DNA of 64,000 nt from Rhodococcus sp. P-2 (GCF_016598535.1 NZ_CP066779.1:1240001-1304000), one strand, 5' to 3'; counted from the stretch's first letter, positions 23,758 to 32,903 are shown. Translations and numbers: made by a program. The notes: generated by a model from the letters alone, not told the origin.

Positions 23758-25077
23758 TCAGCCGAAGACGAGCGTCGAAATCGTGTAGATCAGCAGCCCG
23801 GCAATCGAGCCGACAACGGTGCCGTTGATACGGATGAACTGAAGATCTCGACCGACCTGCAGCTCGATCTTCTGGCTCGCTTCGTCGGCATCCCATCGCT
23901 CGACCGTGTCACTGATGACCCCGGTGATCTCGTCGGTGTAGTTCTCCGCGATGTACTTGGTGCCCTGCACCAGCCAGCCGTCGACCTTCTCACGCATCGA
24001 CTCGTCGTCACGCAACCTGATTCCGAAGCCGGCCACGTTCTCGGCGACCTTGGTTCGCAGGGTGCTGTTCGGATCGTCGACGGACTCCATGATGAGGCGC
24101 TTGGCGACCTGCCACGTCGACGACGCCAGGCCAGTCACTTCCTCGCGCCCCATGATCTCGGCCTTGATCCCCTCGGCCTTCTTGATGGTCTCCGGATCGT
24201 TCTGAAGATCATCGGCGAAGTCGATCAGGAATCGATTGGCGGCGAGGCGCACCTCGTGCTCGGGATTGGAACGGACCTTCCAGGTGAACTCGACAAGTTC
24301 CTTGTAGATCTTCTCCCCCAGCATCGCGTCGACGAACTTCGGCGACCACGCCGGCGAATCGCGCACGATCACACGGTCGATCGTCTCCTGGCTGCCCAGA
24401 GCCCACTGATGCGCCCGCTCGGCCAGAAGCTCGATGATCGGAAGTTGCTTGTTGTCCTTGAGAAGCTCACCGAGCACTCGGCCGATCGGCGGTCCCCACA
24501 TGGGCTCGGCCAACCGCTTCACGATCGTGTTGTCGATGATCTGGGCGATGTCCTCGTCGCGAAGAACCTCGACCATGCCGCGCAAGACCGTCGACGTCTC
24601 GGCGGCGACGCGAGCGGCATTGGCAGGTTCGGCCATCCACGTACCGAGGCGGAGCGGAATCTGCGCCTGCTGCACCTTGGCCGACACAACTTCGGGAGCC
24701 AGGAAGTTCTGGCCGACGAACGAACTCAGACTGGCGCCGAGTTGGTCCTTCTTGCGCTTGATGATGGCGGTGTGCGGGATGGGGAGTCCCATCGGATGAC
24801 GGAAGAGCGCGGTGACGGCAAACCAGTCGGCCAGGGCGCCGACCATGCCGGCCTCGGACGCGGCGCGGACGTATCCGACCCACTCTCCGGCACCGCGGGA
24901 TTCCTGCCACCGACAGAAGATGTAGACCACCGTCGCGAAGCCCAGAAGGCCAGTGGCGAAGACCTTCATCTTGCGAAGGTCCCGACGCTTGGCGGCGTCG
25001 TCGAAGGCGGAGAGGCTCAGTTGCTGCACCCTCGCCATTGTGCCGAAAGGTGTGACTCGGCGTAGCGCGAGTGACAC
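23758..25077 (-). CDS. DUF445 membrane protein
   Basis: A 439-residue protein of the DUF445/YjiN family. It has one N-terminal membrane segment (about 40-58, VFATGLLGFATVVYIFC), the conserved family stretch EAGMVGALADWFAVTALFRHPMG near residues 74-96, a long helical body, and a C-terminal membrane segment (VVGSIAGLLIYTISTLVFG). The GTG start has GAGGA upstream; an ATG 39 bp later is possible. Function is unknown. It is divergent from the TetR gene with 131 bp between starts, an arrangement that matches Rv0473/Rv0472c, so the TetR protein is its likely regulator. Confidence 0.9.
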   Translation of the reverse strand: MSLALRRVTPFGTMARVQQLSLSAFDDAAKRRDLRKMKVFATGLLGFATVVYIFCRWQESRGAGEWVGYVRAASEAGMVGALADWFAVTALFRHPMGLPIPHTAIIKRKKDQLGASLSSFVGQNFLAPEVVSAKVQQAQIPLRLGTWMAEPANAARVAAETSTVLRGMVEVLRDEDIAQIIDNTIVKRLAEPMWGPPIGRVLGELLKDNKQLPIIELLAERAHQWALGSQETIDRVIVRDSPAWSPKFVDAMLGEKIYKELVEFTWKVRSNPEHEVRLAANRFLIDFADDLQNDPETIKKAEGIKAEIMGREEVTGLASSTWQVAKRLIMESVDDPNSTLRTKVAENVAGFGIRLRDDESMREKVDGWLVQGTKYIAENYTDEITGVISDTVERWDADEASQKIELQVGRDLQFIRINGTVVGSIAGLLIYTISTLVFG

Positions 25078-25208
25078 GATGTCTGATTCCTCAGGACCTA
25101 ATCCCCCGAACTGCCGATGTGAGTGCCCGAGATAAAGGCACGGACATTAAGCTGGACCGGAAAGTAGACCGATCGGACGTGGCTCGCACCACAGATATGA
25201 GATGACTC

Positions 25209-25943
25209 GTGGCCAAGAATGCCGTGCAGGACAACGAGCAGGTAGACGGCCCAGTCGTTGCTGATGCGAAGCCCGAGAAATCCGACGGTCGCAAGCGTCG
25301 GTGGCGCGAACACAAAATCGCTCGCCGCGAGGAACTCGTCGACGGCACCATCGCCGCTATTCGGGCGCGGGGGCGCGAGATCGGCATGGACGAGATCGCG
25401 TCCGAGATCGGTGTCTCCAAGACCGTGCTCTACCGGTACTTCGCCGACAAGAGCGACCTCACCACCGCCACGATGATGCGGTACGTCGAAACCATCCTGT
25501 CGCCGCGTATCTACGAAGCGATCAGCGGCGATCTCGACGATTTCGAACTCACCCAGGCCAGCATCACCGCGTACGTCGAGACGGTGGCGTCCGACCCGGA
25601 CATCTATCTCTACGTCATGGCCAACGGCGCCGGCGCCAACCGCGACGTCGTTGCCGATTCCGAGCGCATGATCGCCGAATTGCTTTCCACGGTGTTGGGC
25701 AATCGTCTTCGCGAGATGGAGATGGATTCCGGCGGTTCCCTGCCGTGGGCGTTCGGGATCGTCGGCGGAATTCAGCTTGCGACGCACTGGTGGATCTCCA
25801 ACAAGTCGATGTCTGCAGAATCGTTGATCGACTACCTCACGATGATGACGTGGGGCGGCATCACCGGCATCGCGGCGGTCAACGGATCACCGGCCAAGTT
25901 CAAATCGGTACCGCATCCGCTCGTCAAGCCCGCCGAGGACTGA
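25209..25943 (+). CDS. TetR-family transcriptional regulator
   Basis: A 244-residue TetR regulator, GTG start. A charged N-terminal extension of about 35 residues precedes the HTH (IGMDEIASEIGVSKTVLYRYFADK, about 58-81). The C-terminal ligand domain is helical and ends SVPHPLVKPAED. It faces away from the DUF445 gene and probably controls it. The long basic extension (DGRKRRWREHKIARR) is unusual for the family and may contact DNA. No ligand can be named. Confidence 0.9.
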   Translation: MAKNAVQDNEQVDGPVVADAKPEKSDGRKRRWREHKIARREELVDGTIAAIRARGREIGMDEIASEIGVSKTVLYRYFADKSDLTTATMMRYVETILSPRIYEAISGDLDDFELTQASITAYVETVASDPDIYLYVMANGAGANRDVVADSERMIAELLSTVLGNRLREMEMDSGGSLPWAFGIVGGIQLATHWWISNKSMSAESLIDYLTMMTWGGITGIAAVNGSPAKFKSVPHPLVKPAED

Positions 25944-26000
25944 CTCGCCCGAGACCGAACTTTCGAGCCACAGGGGTCGATCCTGTGGCACTCTTTCGGC

Positions 26001-26855
26001 ATGGCACAAGACTCGCTGTGGGAAACACCGGCCGCCAAGACACTGCGGGCAGAGCCCGGGTTCGAACTCGATCAACTCGATCGCAACAGCACTCCGGGAT
26101 TCACCGGAAACAAAGCTGACGGCGAGCGTCTGCTCGAGGAGCGCGGCGCGGTTCTGTCCGACCTGCAGGAGTTGCTGTACGCCAACGGCAGGTCCGGAGA
26201 CAGCCGTTCGATCCTGCTGGTCCTGCAAGGCATGGACACCGCCGGCAAGGGCGGCATGGTCCGACACGTGATCGGTCACGTGGATCCTTCGGGAGTTCAG
26301 CACGCGGCATTCGGCGTGCCGACCGAAGAGGAAAAGCAACACCACTACCTCTGGCGGATCAAGAAGGAACTCCCCCGCGGCGGCCATCTCGGCGTGTTCG
26401 ATCGCTCCCACTACGAGGACGTCCTGGTCGTGCGCGTCCACGATCTTGTCCCCGAGGATGTCTGGAGCAAGCGCTACGACGAGATCAACCAGTTCGAGAA
26501 AGAACTCGTCGACGCCGGAACCACCATCGTCAAGGTGGCGATGTTCGTCTCGCTCGACGAGCAGAAGAAGCGACTCGAAGAGCGTCTCGACCGCCCGGAC
26601 AAGTACTGGAAATATAACCCCGGCGACGTGACAGAGCGCGGATTGTGGCCGGCTTACCAGCAGGCGTATCAAGCGATGCTCGACAAGACGTCGACCGAAC
26701 ATGCTCCGTGGTACGTCGTGCCGTGTGATCGGAAGTGGTACAGCCGAATTGCGGTCACGGAGCTACTGATCGACGCTCTGGAAAAGCTCGATCTCGACTG
26801 GCCGCCTGCCAACTTCGACATCGAGGCGGAGAAGGCGCGACTCGCACAGTCCTGA
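26001..26855 (+). CDS. ppk2: Polyphosphate kinase 2
   Basis: A 284-residue PPK2-family enzyme that transfers phosphate between polyphosphate and nucleotides. The P-loop GMDTAGKGG lies near residues 77-85, the Walker B-like FDRSHYEDVLVVRVH near 134-148, and the lid-module Arg residues in KKRLEERLDRPDKYWKY near 193-209. A single PPK2 domain indicates a class I or III enzyme; direction (NDP or NMP phosphorylation) cannot be decided. It acts in the cytoplasm, in phosphate storage and nucleotide supply under stress. It is followed on the other strand by a small membrane protein gene. Confidence 0.95.
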   Translation: MAQDSLWETPAAKTLRAEPGFELDQLDRNSTPGFTGNKADGERLLEERGAVLSDLQELLYANGRSGDSRSILLVLQGMDTAGKGGMVRHVIGHVDPSGVQHAAFGVPTEEEKQHHYLWRIKKELPRGGHLGVFDRSHYEDVLVVRVHDLVPEDVWSKRYDEINQFEKELVDAGTTIVKVAMFVSLDEQKKRLEERLDRPDKYWKYNPGDVTERGLWPAYQQAYQAMLDKTSTEHAPWYVVPCDRKWYSRIAVTELLIDALEKLDLDWPPANFDIEAEKARLAQS

Positions 26856-26871
26856 TCAGAAGCAGTCCCGA

Positions 26872-27093
26872 TCAGAACAGGTGTGGGGATTCGCGGTGCA
26901 CTTTGTGGTCGTGATGAACGGTGCTGGTGTACAGGGCAACCGCCAGTCCGATGGACGCGACACCGGCGAGCCCGGCAATCAACGCCCAACCACCGTGCCC
27001 TGAACCGGCGGCCACGAGAAAGCTGCCGAGGCAGACAACTGTGGCCAGCACCAGGAAATACGACGCCCACGCTGCAAAGAGATTGAGCTTCAT
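26872..27093 (-). CDS. Small two-span membrane protein, His-rich tail
   Basis: A 73-residue protein whose ATG has GGAGGAG 6 nt upstream, a strong start signal. It has two membrane segments (about 5-29, LFAAWASYFLVLATVVCLGSF, and 35-56, WALIAGLAGVASIGLAVALY) and a short tail TSTVHHDHKVHRESPHLF with five His residues that could bind a metal. It is not recognised as a named family. It is convergent with ppk2 (16 bp between stops) and divergent from the DUF2231 gene. Confidence 0.7.
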   Translation of the reverse strand: MKLNLFAAWASYFLVLATVVCLGSFLVAAGSGHGGWALIAGLAGVASIGLAVALYTSTVHHDHKVHRESPHLF

Positions 27094-27207
27094 CTTTCGC
27101 TCCTCCGGTCGGATCTCTTTCGTTTCGACCGTACGCCGGAGCATGACGGTCGACAAGACACTCCCGTCGCGAGGTTTCCCGACGTCTACGCCGGGTAGCC
27201 GAATTAC

Positions 27208-27780
27208 ATGGACATCGGAACTCTTTACCGCGGAATCGAATCCGCTCGCGGACTGGACGGTCCGTCCACTGGCCTTCGGCGCAGAATCCTCGAGATCACC
27301 GAGAGATCCGACAGATCGCGCACTGTCGCAGCGCTTCTGCGCGGCGCCGCCGTCGGGCATCCCCTCCACCCCGCTCTCGTGGCCGTTCCGGCAGGCGCAT
27401 GGACAGCTTCGCTGATCTTCGACACCGTGCTCCGCGATCCGAAGACCGCACGACGATTGATCGGCCTCGGATTGATCTCGACGCCGCCGGTTCTGCTGAC
27501 CGGCTGGCTGGACTGGTCCGAACGCGGCGACGTCGCCCGTCGTGTGGGCCTGGTGCACGCAGCGTCGAATGCCGTGGGCATCTGGTCGTTTGCCGCGTCA
27601 TACCGGCTACGCGGAAAGGACTCGCTCGCACTGGCACGTGTTTTCTCGGTGCTGGGACTCGCTGCGGTCGGTGTCGGTGGTGCGCTCGGCGGTCACATCG
27701 TCTTCAAACTGATGGACGATCCGGCCGTCGAGGCTGCAGCAACTCCCGTTCTCGATCCCATCCTGGACGTGGTCAACTGA
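27208..27780 (+). CDS. DUF2231 membrane protein
   Basis: A 190-residue membrane protein. The family signature GHPLHPALVAVPAGAWTAS is at about 51-69, with four predicted spans: about 55-74, 87-102 (LIGLGLISTPPVLLTGWLDW), 113-131 and 142-163. DUF2231 proteins are of unknown function, sometimes linked to redox or heme proteins through the conserved His residues. The tail ends ATPVLDPILDVVN. Nothing nearby fixes its role. Confidence 0.88.
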   Translation: MDIGTLYRGIESARGLDGPSTGLRRRILEITERSDRSRTVAALLRGAAVGHPLHPALVAVPAGAWTASLIFDTVLRDPKTARRLIGLGLISTPPVLLTGWLDWSERGDVARRVGLVHAASNAVGIWSFAASYRLRGKDSLALARVFSVLGLAAVGVGGALGGHIVFKLMDDPAVEAAATPVLDPILDVVN

Positions 27781-27802
27781 GCGGGCAAGGACTGAATACT
27801 GT

Positions 27803-28216
27803 TCAGGCGTAAGCACTTCCGGAGTAGCTTCGCAGTTCTCGCGCAGTCTCGTCCGAATCCGCCAGGGGTCTGTTCATGACCCAGTGCGGGCTGCGGGTGC
27901 CCAGCGTCGCGGCAAAGTCGGCGACGGCGTCCGGGGTCGGCACAGCGTGTTCGCCCAGATATCCGAGAACGATGAGGTCTTCCCCTGAACGAGTCTCCAC
28001 GGCCAGGGCCCAACCGCATGTTTCCTCCCAGAGCAACGCCACCTCACGCCCTGGAAAACGCGGCACAGTTCGGTCCAACGCGATGTAGGCCTCCAGAGGG
28101 TGCTCGCGCCTGCAACACCACTGCTCGATGCCGGCCCCCACGCCGACCGCCACCCGTTGTACGTACCGCTCGAACCCGAGTCCGACGGTTGCGTCGACCA
28201 GCATTTGTTCTGTCAT
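27803..28216 (-). CDS. DUF6292-like protein
   Basis: A 137-residue soluble protein. The pattern FERYVQRVAVGVGAG near the start, LEAYIALDRTVPRFPGREVALLWEETCGWALAVE in the middle and LIVLGYLGEHAVPTPDAVADF near the end matches my memory of DUF6292, an actinobacterial family. It has no known function. The W-E-E-x-x-G-W-A segment and its small size suggest a substrate- or protein-binding alpha/beta domain. The gene is divergent from the glycosyltransferase with 120 bp between. Confidence 0.55.
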   Translation of the reverse strand: MTEQMLVDATVGLGFERYVQRVAVGVGAGIEQWCCRREHPLEAYIALDRTVPRFPGREVALLWEETCGWALAVETRSGEDLIVLGYLGEHAVPTPDAVADFAATLGTRSPHWVMNRPLADSDETARELRSYSGSAYA

Positions 28217-28336
28217 CGAACCTCACTCCTCGCCATCGTGTTTGGAATGTGCCCACCGCTGACCACGTCGAAACCCGGTTCAGATCACGGACTCCGGGTA
28301 TCCCCAGACGAACCGATCAAGTGGAGAGGGGACCCG

Positions 28337-29605
28337 ATGAAGTACTCGCCCGCTATGGCTCCCGGACGAATGCTGAAGATCTCCATGGTGTCGGTGAACG
28401 CCGATCCACTCGCACCGGTGGGCTGCTCGGCAGCCGGTGCACAGAACCTGCACGTCGACGAACTGTCCGCGGCCCTGGTGCGAGCCGGACACGACGTCAC
28501 CGTCTTCACCAGACGGGCACACGTCGGAGGGCCGGACCGCGTTCGCGCCCGCGCCGGGTACTCGGTCGACTACCTCGAGGCCGGCCCGACGCAGGCGCTC
28601 CCGGACGCCGACATCCTCCCCCACCTGGGAACCTTCGCCAGCATTCTGCGCGCTCAGTGGAGTACCGACCGGCCCGATGTAGTGCACTCGCACTTCTGGA
28701 TGTCAGGTGTGGCAACGGAACTCGCGACGCGCTCGCTCGGCATCCCCGTACTGCAGACTTTCCATTCCCTCGGATCTGCGGCGCATCGCCATCTCGGAGC
28801 AGCCGACGACAGCCCCTCGGAACGGACTCACCTGGAACCGTTGATCGCCAGGGGCGCAACCCATGTCATCGCGACGAGTTCCGACGAAATCTTCGATCTG
28901 GTCCGGCAGGGCTCGCCGCGATCGCGGACCACGATGGTGCCCTCGGGCGTCGACACCGACGCGTTCACCCCGGAGGGCCCCGCCGCGAAGAAGAACGCAC
29001 CGCACCGATTGATCTGCGTCGGAAGGCTGGTGGAGCAGAAGGGCTTCGATGTTGCCGTCGCCGCGCTGGCTTCGCTGCCGGATACGGAGTTGGTGGTGAT
29101 CGGCGGGCCACCCGTCGCACAACTGAGCACCGACGAGGTAGCGATCCGCTTGGTCAAGCTCGCCGAGCGACTCGGTGTCGCAGATCGAGTCCAATTATTG
29201 GGGAGGGTACCGCACCGCCAATTACCCAAACTGATGCGATCGGCCGACGCCCTCGTGTGCACCCCCAGATACGAACCGTTCGGAATCGCGGCTCTGGAAG
29301 CGATGGCATGTGGCGTTCCGGTTGTCGCGACTCCTGTTGGCGGACTGCGGGATACCGTGATCGACGGACTCACGGGGCGCCGGGTCCCGGTCAACAATCC
29401 GGTGGAAACCGCGCGTGCAGTCCGCCATCTTCTCGACGACGAGGACGAAGGCGCAGCGTTTGCACGGCAGAGCCGGGCCCGCGCCTGCGAATCGTATTCG
29501 TGGGATCACGTCGCCACCGAAGTGGTCCGCACCTACGGCCGTTGCGTCACAGCACCGCCGAGAGCCCGCCAGCACAAGGGCACTCACCGAAGTGAAGTGC
29601 ACTGA
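28337..29605 (+). CDS. GT4-family glycosyltransferase
   Basis: A 422-residue GT-B enzyme. The N-terminal acceptor domain shows the glycine-rich loop (APVGCSAAGAQNLHVDELSAAL), and the C-terminal donor domain begins at RLICVGRLVEQKGFDVA. The retaining-GT signature E-x7-E is in EPFGIAALE, followed by AMACGVPVVATPVGG. The ATG is chosen for GGAGAGGGG 6-14 nt upstream. Members transfer hexoses to lipids or small acceptors; MshA belongs to the same family but lies elsewhere in the usual gene order, so this is a different enzyme. The nucleotide-sugar donor is not known. Confidence 0.92.
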   Translation: MKYSPAMAPGRMLKISMVSVNADPLAPVGCSAAGAQNLHVDELSAALVRAGHDVTVFTRRAHVGGPDRVRARAGYSVDYLEAGPTQALPDADILPHLGTFASILRAQWSTDRPDVVHSHFWMSGVATELATRSLGIPVLQTFHSLGSAAHRHLGAADDSPSERTHLEPLIARGATHVIATSSDEIFDLVRQGSPRSRTTMVPSGVDTDAFTPEGPAAKKNAPHRLICVGRLVEQKGFDVAVAALASLPDTELVVIGGPPVAQLSTDEVAIRLVKLAERLGVADRVQLLGRVPHRQLPKLMRSADALVCTPRYEPFGIAALEAMACGVPVVATPVGGLRDTVIDGLTGRRVPVNNPVETARAVRHLLDDEDEGAAFARQSRARACESYSWDHVATEVVRTYGRCVTAPPRARQHKGTHRSEVH

Positions 29606-29673
29606 CACTGACGGGCTCTACGAAACCGAATTCACGAAGCTGATTTCACGAAGCTGTGGGTGAAACCGCGGGT

Positions 29674-30117
29674 TCAAGCCGGGAAACGTCGAGTCTCTTC
29701 CAGACCGATCGCGTGATCCAAAGACTCGTAGCAGGCAAACATCGACTCCTGACCAGCTGCTTTGAGCAACCTTTGCACCGGGCGGGCGCAGACGAGCGCC
29801 AGTGTGCCGCCCACGTCGCGCGATCGCGTCGACAGGACCGACAGCACGGACAAGCCGCAGGTCCCCATGAATTCGAGTTCGGAGAGATCGACCACCAGCG
29901 TCCGGTCCGCGGCCACGTGGTACGTCAAGAAGTCACGAAAAGCATTGGCGCTCATCAGATCGATCTCGCCACGAACTTGGATCACAGCGGTGTGTGCACT
30001 GATACGGTGCGCGTGAAACGATGCGGTCGCTGTCCCGGTCGCGGGAGGTCCGTAATCTACCGATCCCTTCGCCGCGTTCGTAAAGCCTGAAATTGATGAT
30101 CCTGGAACAACAGTCAT
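29674..30117 (-). CDS. STAS-domain anti-sigma factor antagonist lacking the phospho-Ser
   Basis: A 147-residue SpoIIAA/RsbV-like protein. The STAS domain covers about 35-142, with the strand DLSELEFMGTCGLSVL. In the canonical family the site reads D-S-S-G-L with a phosphorylatable Ser; here it reads G85-T86-C87-G88-L, so that Ser is a Cys. Further Cys are at 110 and 129. GGGAG precedes the ATG. It is divergent from an anti-sigma/sigma gene pair and should release the sigma factor by binding the anti-sigma protein. Control may be by redox, as described for mycobacterial RsfA, rather than by phosphorylation; this is inference. Confidence 0.82.
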   Translation of the reverse strand: MTVVPGSSISGFTNAAKGSVDYGPPATGTATASFHAHRISAHTAVIQVRGEIDLMSANAFRDFLTYHVAADRTLVVDLSELEFMGTCGLSVLSVLSTRSRDVGGTLALVCARPVQRLLKAAGQESMFACYESLDHAIGLEETRRFPA

Positions 30118-30508
30118 GGTTCTCCCATCCCGCAACGGTTTACACTCTGCAAAAGAGAAGGGACCTCCGAAGGAGACGCACGATGAACGGGTCTCCAGAA
30201 ATACGGATAAATCCCTCATCGGCTGTGTGCTCAACCTCGGTTTGAAACAGTACGCCAGCATGACGGACGTCACAAGTGCGTTGCGACCATTCGTTTCGGT
30301 GTTCCGAACAAAAATGTGGTTTGGTCTGCGGTTCCGCGAGGTAATCCGATGTTGCGATCGCCAACGGTCGTGAGCAGAACTGTGTCGTTTACCCCGGCAC
30401 CACCATCGACGAAATTTCGTGTTCGGGGGTCACTGTGAAGGTCGGGATGGGTATCGTTCTCGGCACCAGACTTCACGGGGACCCCTGGTACGACGATCCG
30501 GAGAACTT
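30118..30508. other. Intergenic region with divergent promoters of the sigma module
   Basis: 391 bp between the divergent STAS gene and the anti-sigma gene. It has clearly lower GC than the flanks around 30230-30330. It must carry both promoters. GTTT elements are present (for example CGGTTTGAAAC near 30238) but I could not place a convincing partner GGGTA at sigma-F spacing. No convincing gene on either strand. Confidence 0.5.
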
Positions 30509-30940
30509 ATGGCACACCTCAGCGCACTCGAGCCCGATCAAGATCAGACTCAGCCCGTCGTGGAGTTGAGGATTCAAGCGACTCTCGATCAGCTGTCGAT
30601 TTTGCGTGCACTGGCCGCCACCGTTGCCATTCAGGAAAACTTCGACCTCGACGCCATCGCCGACATCAAACTGGCCATGGACGAAATCTGTACGCATCTG
30701 ATCGTTCGTGCTGCGCCTGATTCGGTTCTGGTGTGTCGGTTCGTCTTCACTCCCCCGCATTTGCACGTGTCCGTGTCGACGACCACCACGGAGTACGAGG
30801 ACAGCAGTCAGCGTTCGTTCGGGTGGCACATCCTCACCGAACTCACCGATTCGATTTCGCTCGATCAGGAAGAGAACCTCGGCGGCGTCGGCTACATCAC
30901 GACCATGAAGTTCACCAAGGCCCTCAGCGGGCGCCTGTGA
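30509..30940 (+). CDS. Anti-sigma factor, RsbW-like ATPase fold with degenerate motifs
   Basis: A 143-residue HATPase_c-type protein. The ATG has GGAGAA upstream and is preferred over a GTG 90 bp earlier. The helix ADIKLAMDEICTHLI (51-65) is the N-box region, but the ATP/Mg-binding Asn is His63, and no D-x-G-x-G G1 box is seen (the region reads SVSTTTTEYEDSS). The last motif, RSFGWHILTEL, is kept. It overlaps the sigma gene by 4 bp (GTGA). It should bind and hold the sigma factor, probably without kinase activity. Confidence 0.83.
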   Translation: MAHLSALEPDQDQTQPVVELRIQATLDQLSILRALAATVAIQENFDLDAIADIKLAMDEICTHLIVRAAPDSVLVCRFVFTPPHLHVSVSTTTTEYEDSSQRSFGWHILTELTDSISLDQEENLGGVGYITTMKFTKALSGRL

Positions 30941-31731
30941 CCGCTTCCGCAGACGGCCCGTCACGCCCGCGTCGGCGGTCCACCGACGAATATCGGGACG
31001 TCATACCAGTTTTCGAGGAAATGCGGACCCTCGAGCCACACAGCCCCGAGTACGAACGAGTGCGCACCGCACTCATCACCAGGTGCCTACCGTTGGCCGA
31101 ACACATCGCCAGACGATTCGACGGGCGCGGCGAGGCGCACGACGATCTGGTTCAAGTGGCGCGGCTCGGTCTGGTCAATGCCGTCGACCGTTTCGATTCC
31201 ACCCGCGGATCCGATTTCGTCTCGTTCGCGGTGCCCACTGTGATGGGCGAGGTTCGACGACACTTCCGCGACACCGGTTGGGCATTGCGGGTTCCGCGTC
31301 GGATGAAGGAATTGCACTTCCAACTCGGGCAAGCCATCAGCGAGCTGTCACAACAACTCGGTCACGCGCCGACCGTCGACGAGTTGGCCGAGACCTTGGG
31401 GATCGAACGCGAAGAAGTTGCCCAGGCGCTGATCGCCGGCAACGCGTACCAGACCGTCTCGGTCGACGGGGCCGCGTCCAATCACACCGACGATCTGCCG
31501 CTGGTGGAAACACTCGGTGACTACGACGCAGCCCTCGAGAACGTCGAGAATCACGAGGCTTTGCGTCCGCTTCTCGACAAGCTGCCCGAACGAGAGCGGA
31601 CGGTGTTGATGCTCAGATTCTTCGGAAATCTGACGCAAACACAGATTGCCGAGAAAGTCGGTGTGTCCCAGATGCACGTGTCGAGGTTGCTCGCGAAGAC
31701 ACTGAGTAATCTTCGCGAGCAACTCGACTGA
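30937..31731 (+). CDS. Sigma factor of the SigF/SigB group
   Basis: A 264-residue sigma-70 factor with GTG start overlapping the anti-sigma stop (GTGA). Region 2 is around CLPLAEHIARRFDGRGEAHDDLVQVARLGL (core binding and -10 recognition), region 3 around FQLGQAISELSQQLG, and region 4 around QTQIAEKVGVSQMHVSRLL (-35 recognition HTH). The length and lack of region 1.1 place it with stress and sporulation-type SigF/SigB/SigG factors. With the divergent STAS gene it forms a partner-switching module for a stress regulon. Confidence 0.93.
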   Translation: MTASADGPSRPRRRSTDEYRDVIPVFEEMRTLEPHSPEYERVRTALITRCLPLAEHIARRFDGRGEAHDDLVQVARLGLVNAVDRFDSTRGSDFVSFAVPTVMGEVRRHFRDTGWALRVPRRMKELHFQLGQAISELSQQLGHAPTVDELAETLGIEREEVAQALIAGNAYQTVSVDGAASNHTDDLPLVETLGDYDAALENVENHEALRPLLDKLPERERTVLMLRFFGNLTQTQIAEKVGVSQMHVSRLLAKTLSNLREQLD

Positions 31732-31772
31732 GCTCCGCGAACAATTCGACTGAGCTCCGCGAACAATTCGAC
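31729..31772. repeat. 22-bp tandem duplication at the 3' end of the sigma gene
   Basis: Two exact head-to-tail 22-bp copies starting TGAGCTCCGCG and ending AATTCGAC, immediately followed by TGAGC. The unit imitates the last codons of the sigma gene (LREQLD-stop): each copy again encodes ELREQFD-stop in one frame. It looks like slipped duplication of the gene end. Confidence 0.9.
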
Positions 31773-31790
31773 TGAGCAGGACCGAGCGGG

Positions 31791-32831
31791 TCAGATTGTT
31801 GCGGTGTCGATCACGAATCGGTAGCGAACGTCGCTCTTGATCACGCGCTCGTAAGCGTCGTTGATGTCGCTCGCCGGGATCAGTTCGATTTCTGCACCGA
31901 TACCGTGCTCGGCACAGAAGTCGAGCATCTCCTGTGTCTGCGGAATACCGCCCACCATGGAGCCGGCGAGGCTACGACGGTTTGCGGCGAGGGAGAATGC
32001 GCGAACTTCGATCGGCTTCTCCGGCAGGCCCAGTTCGACGAGCGTGCCGTTGATGGCGAGCAAGGACATGTAGGCGTCGATGTCGAGATTGACCGAGACC
32101 GTGTTGAGGATCAGGTCGAACTCGCCTCGAAGTGCCTTGAACGTCTCGCGGTCGTTGGTCGCGTAGTAGTGGTCGGCACCGAGACGAAGCCCGTCTTCCT
32201 TCTTGCCGAGTGTCTGGCTCAGGACGGTGACTTCCGCGCCGAGTGCCTTGGCGATCTTCACGCCGACGTGACCGAGGCCGCCGAAACCGATGATGGCGAC
32301 CTTCTTGCCGGGTCCGGCGTTCCAGTGCCGCAACGGTGAGTACAAGGTGATGCCTGCGCACAGCAGCGGCGCGGCGACGTCGAGCTCGATGCCTTCGGGG
32401 ATCGAGAGAACGAAGTGCTCGGTGACGACGATGTGCGTCGAGTAGCCACCCTGAGTGCGTTCGCCGTCGCGTCCGGTGGCGTTGTACGTACCGGTCACAC
32501 CCTTGCGGCAATACTGCTCTTCGCCGGCCAGGCAGGCGTCGCACTCCCCACACGAGTCGACGAAGCAGCCGACGCCGACGCGGTCGCCGACCTTGTGCTT
32601 GGTGACGTCCGAACCCACGGCGGCGACGACGCCGGCGATTTCGTGACCGGGAACGATCGGGTACTTGGCTCCGCCCCACTCGTTGCGAGCGGTGTGGATG
32701 TCGGAATGGCAGATGCCGGCAAATTTGATGTCGATGAGAATGTCCAGTGGACCGAGCTCGCGGCGTTCGACGGTGGTCTTCTCGAGGGGACCGTCAGCGG
32801 ACGTCGCGGCATAAGCAGCAGCAGTAACCAT
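31791..32831 (-). CDS. adhC: Zinc-dependent NAD(P) alcohol dehydrogenase
   Basis: A 346-residue medium-chain dehydrogenase of the AdhC/cinnamyl-alcohol group. The catalytic zinc site CHSDIHT and GHEIAGVV are present, the structural zinc has four Cys ([15 protein letters not shown]), and the Rossmann motif is GFGGLGHVG. The ATG at 32831 gives the conserved start [20 protein letters not shown]. Such enzymes reduce aldehydes (aromatic, cinnamyl, long chain) with NADPH. It stands alone between the sigma gene and the metE-like gene. Confidence 0.92.
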   Translation of the reverse strand: MVTAAAYAATSADGPLEKTTVERRELGPLDILIDIKFAGICHSDIHTARNEWGGAKYPIVPGHEIAGVVAAVGSDVTKHKVGDRVGVGCFVDSCGECDACLAGEEQYCRKGVTGTYNATGRDGERTQGGYSTHIVVTEHFVLSIPEGIELDVAAPLLCAGITLYSPLRHWNAGPGKKVAIIGFGGLGHVGVKIAKALGAEVTVLSQTLGKKEDGLRLGADHYYATNDRETFKALRGEFDLILNTVSVNLDIDAYMSLLAINGTLVELGLPEKPIEVRAFSLAANRRSLAGSMVGGIPQTQEMLDFCAEHGIGAEIELIPASDINDAYERVIKSDVRYRFVIDTATI

Positions 32832-32850
32832 GCACACATGCCTACCCGTG

Positions 32851-32885
32851 CATGGAGGGACCTGCAAATCGCAGGCCCCTCCATG
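32851..32885. terminator. Terminator downstream of the metE-like gene
   Basis: CATGGAGGG-A-CCTGC, loop AAATC, GCAGG-C-CCCTCCATG: a 14-bp stem with one mismatch, 18 bp past the metE-like stop and just upstream of adhC. No long U-tract follows. Confidence 0.8.
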
Positions 32886-32903
32886 ACTTGTTCTTTACGC
32901 GAC

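Noticed and set aside
23698..25065. A 455-codon plus-strand open frame
   Set aside because: Antisense to the DUF445 gene, which shows real membrane segments and the family signature.
28337..29605. MshA (mycothiol glycosyltransferase) as identity of the GT4 gene
   Set aside because: In related genomes mshA follows the ROK gene, which is 26 kb away here, and the N-terminal part is not convincingly MshA-like.
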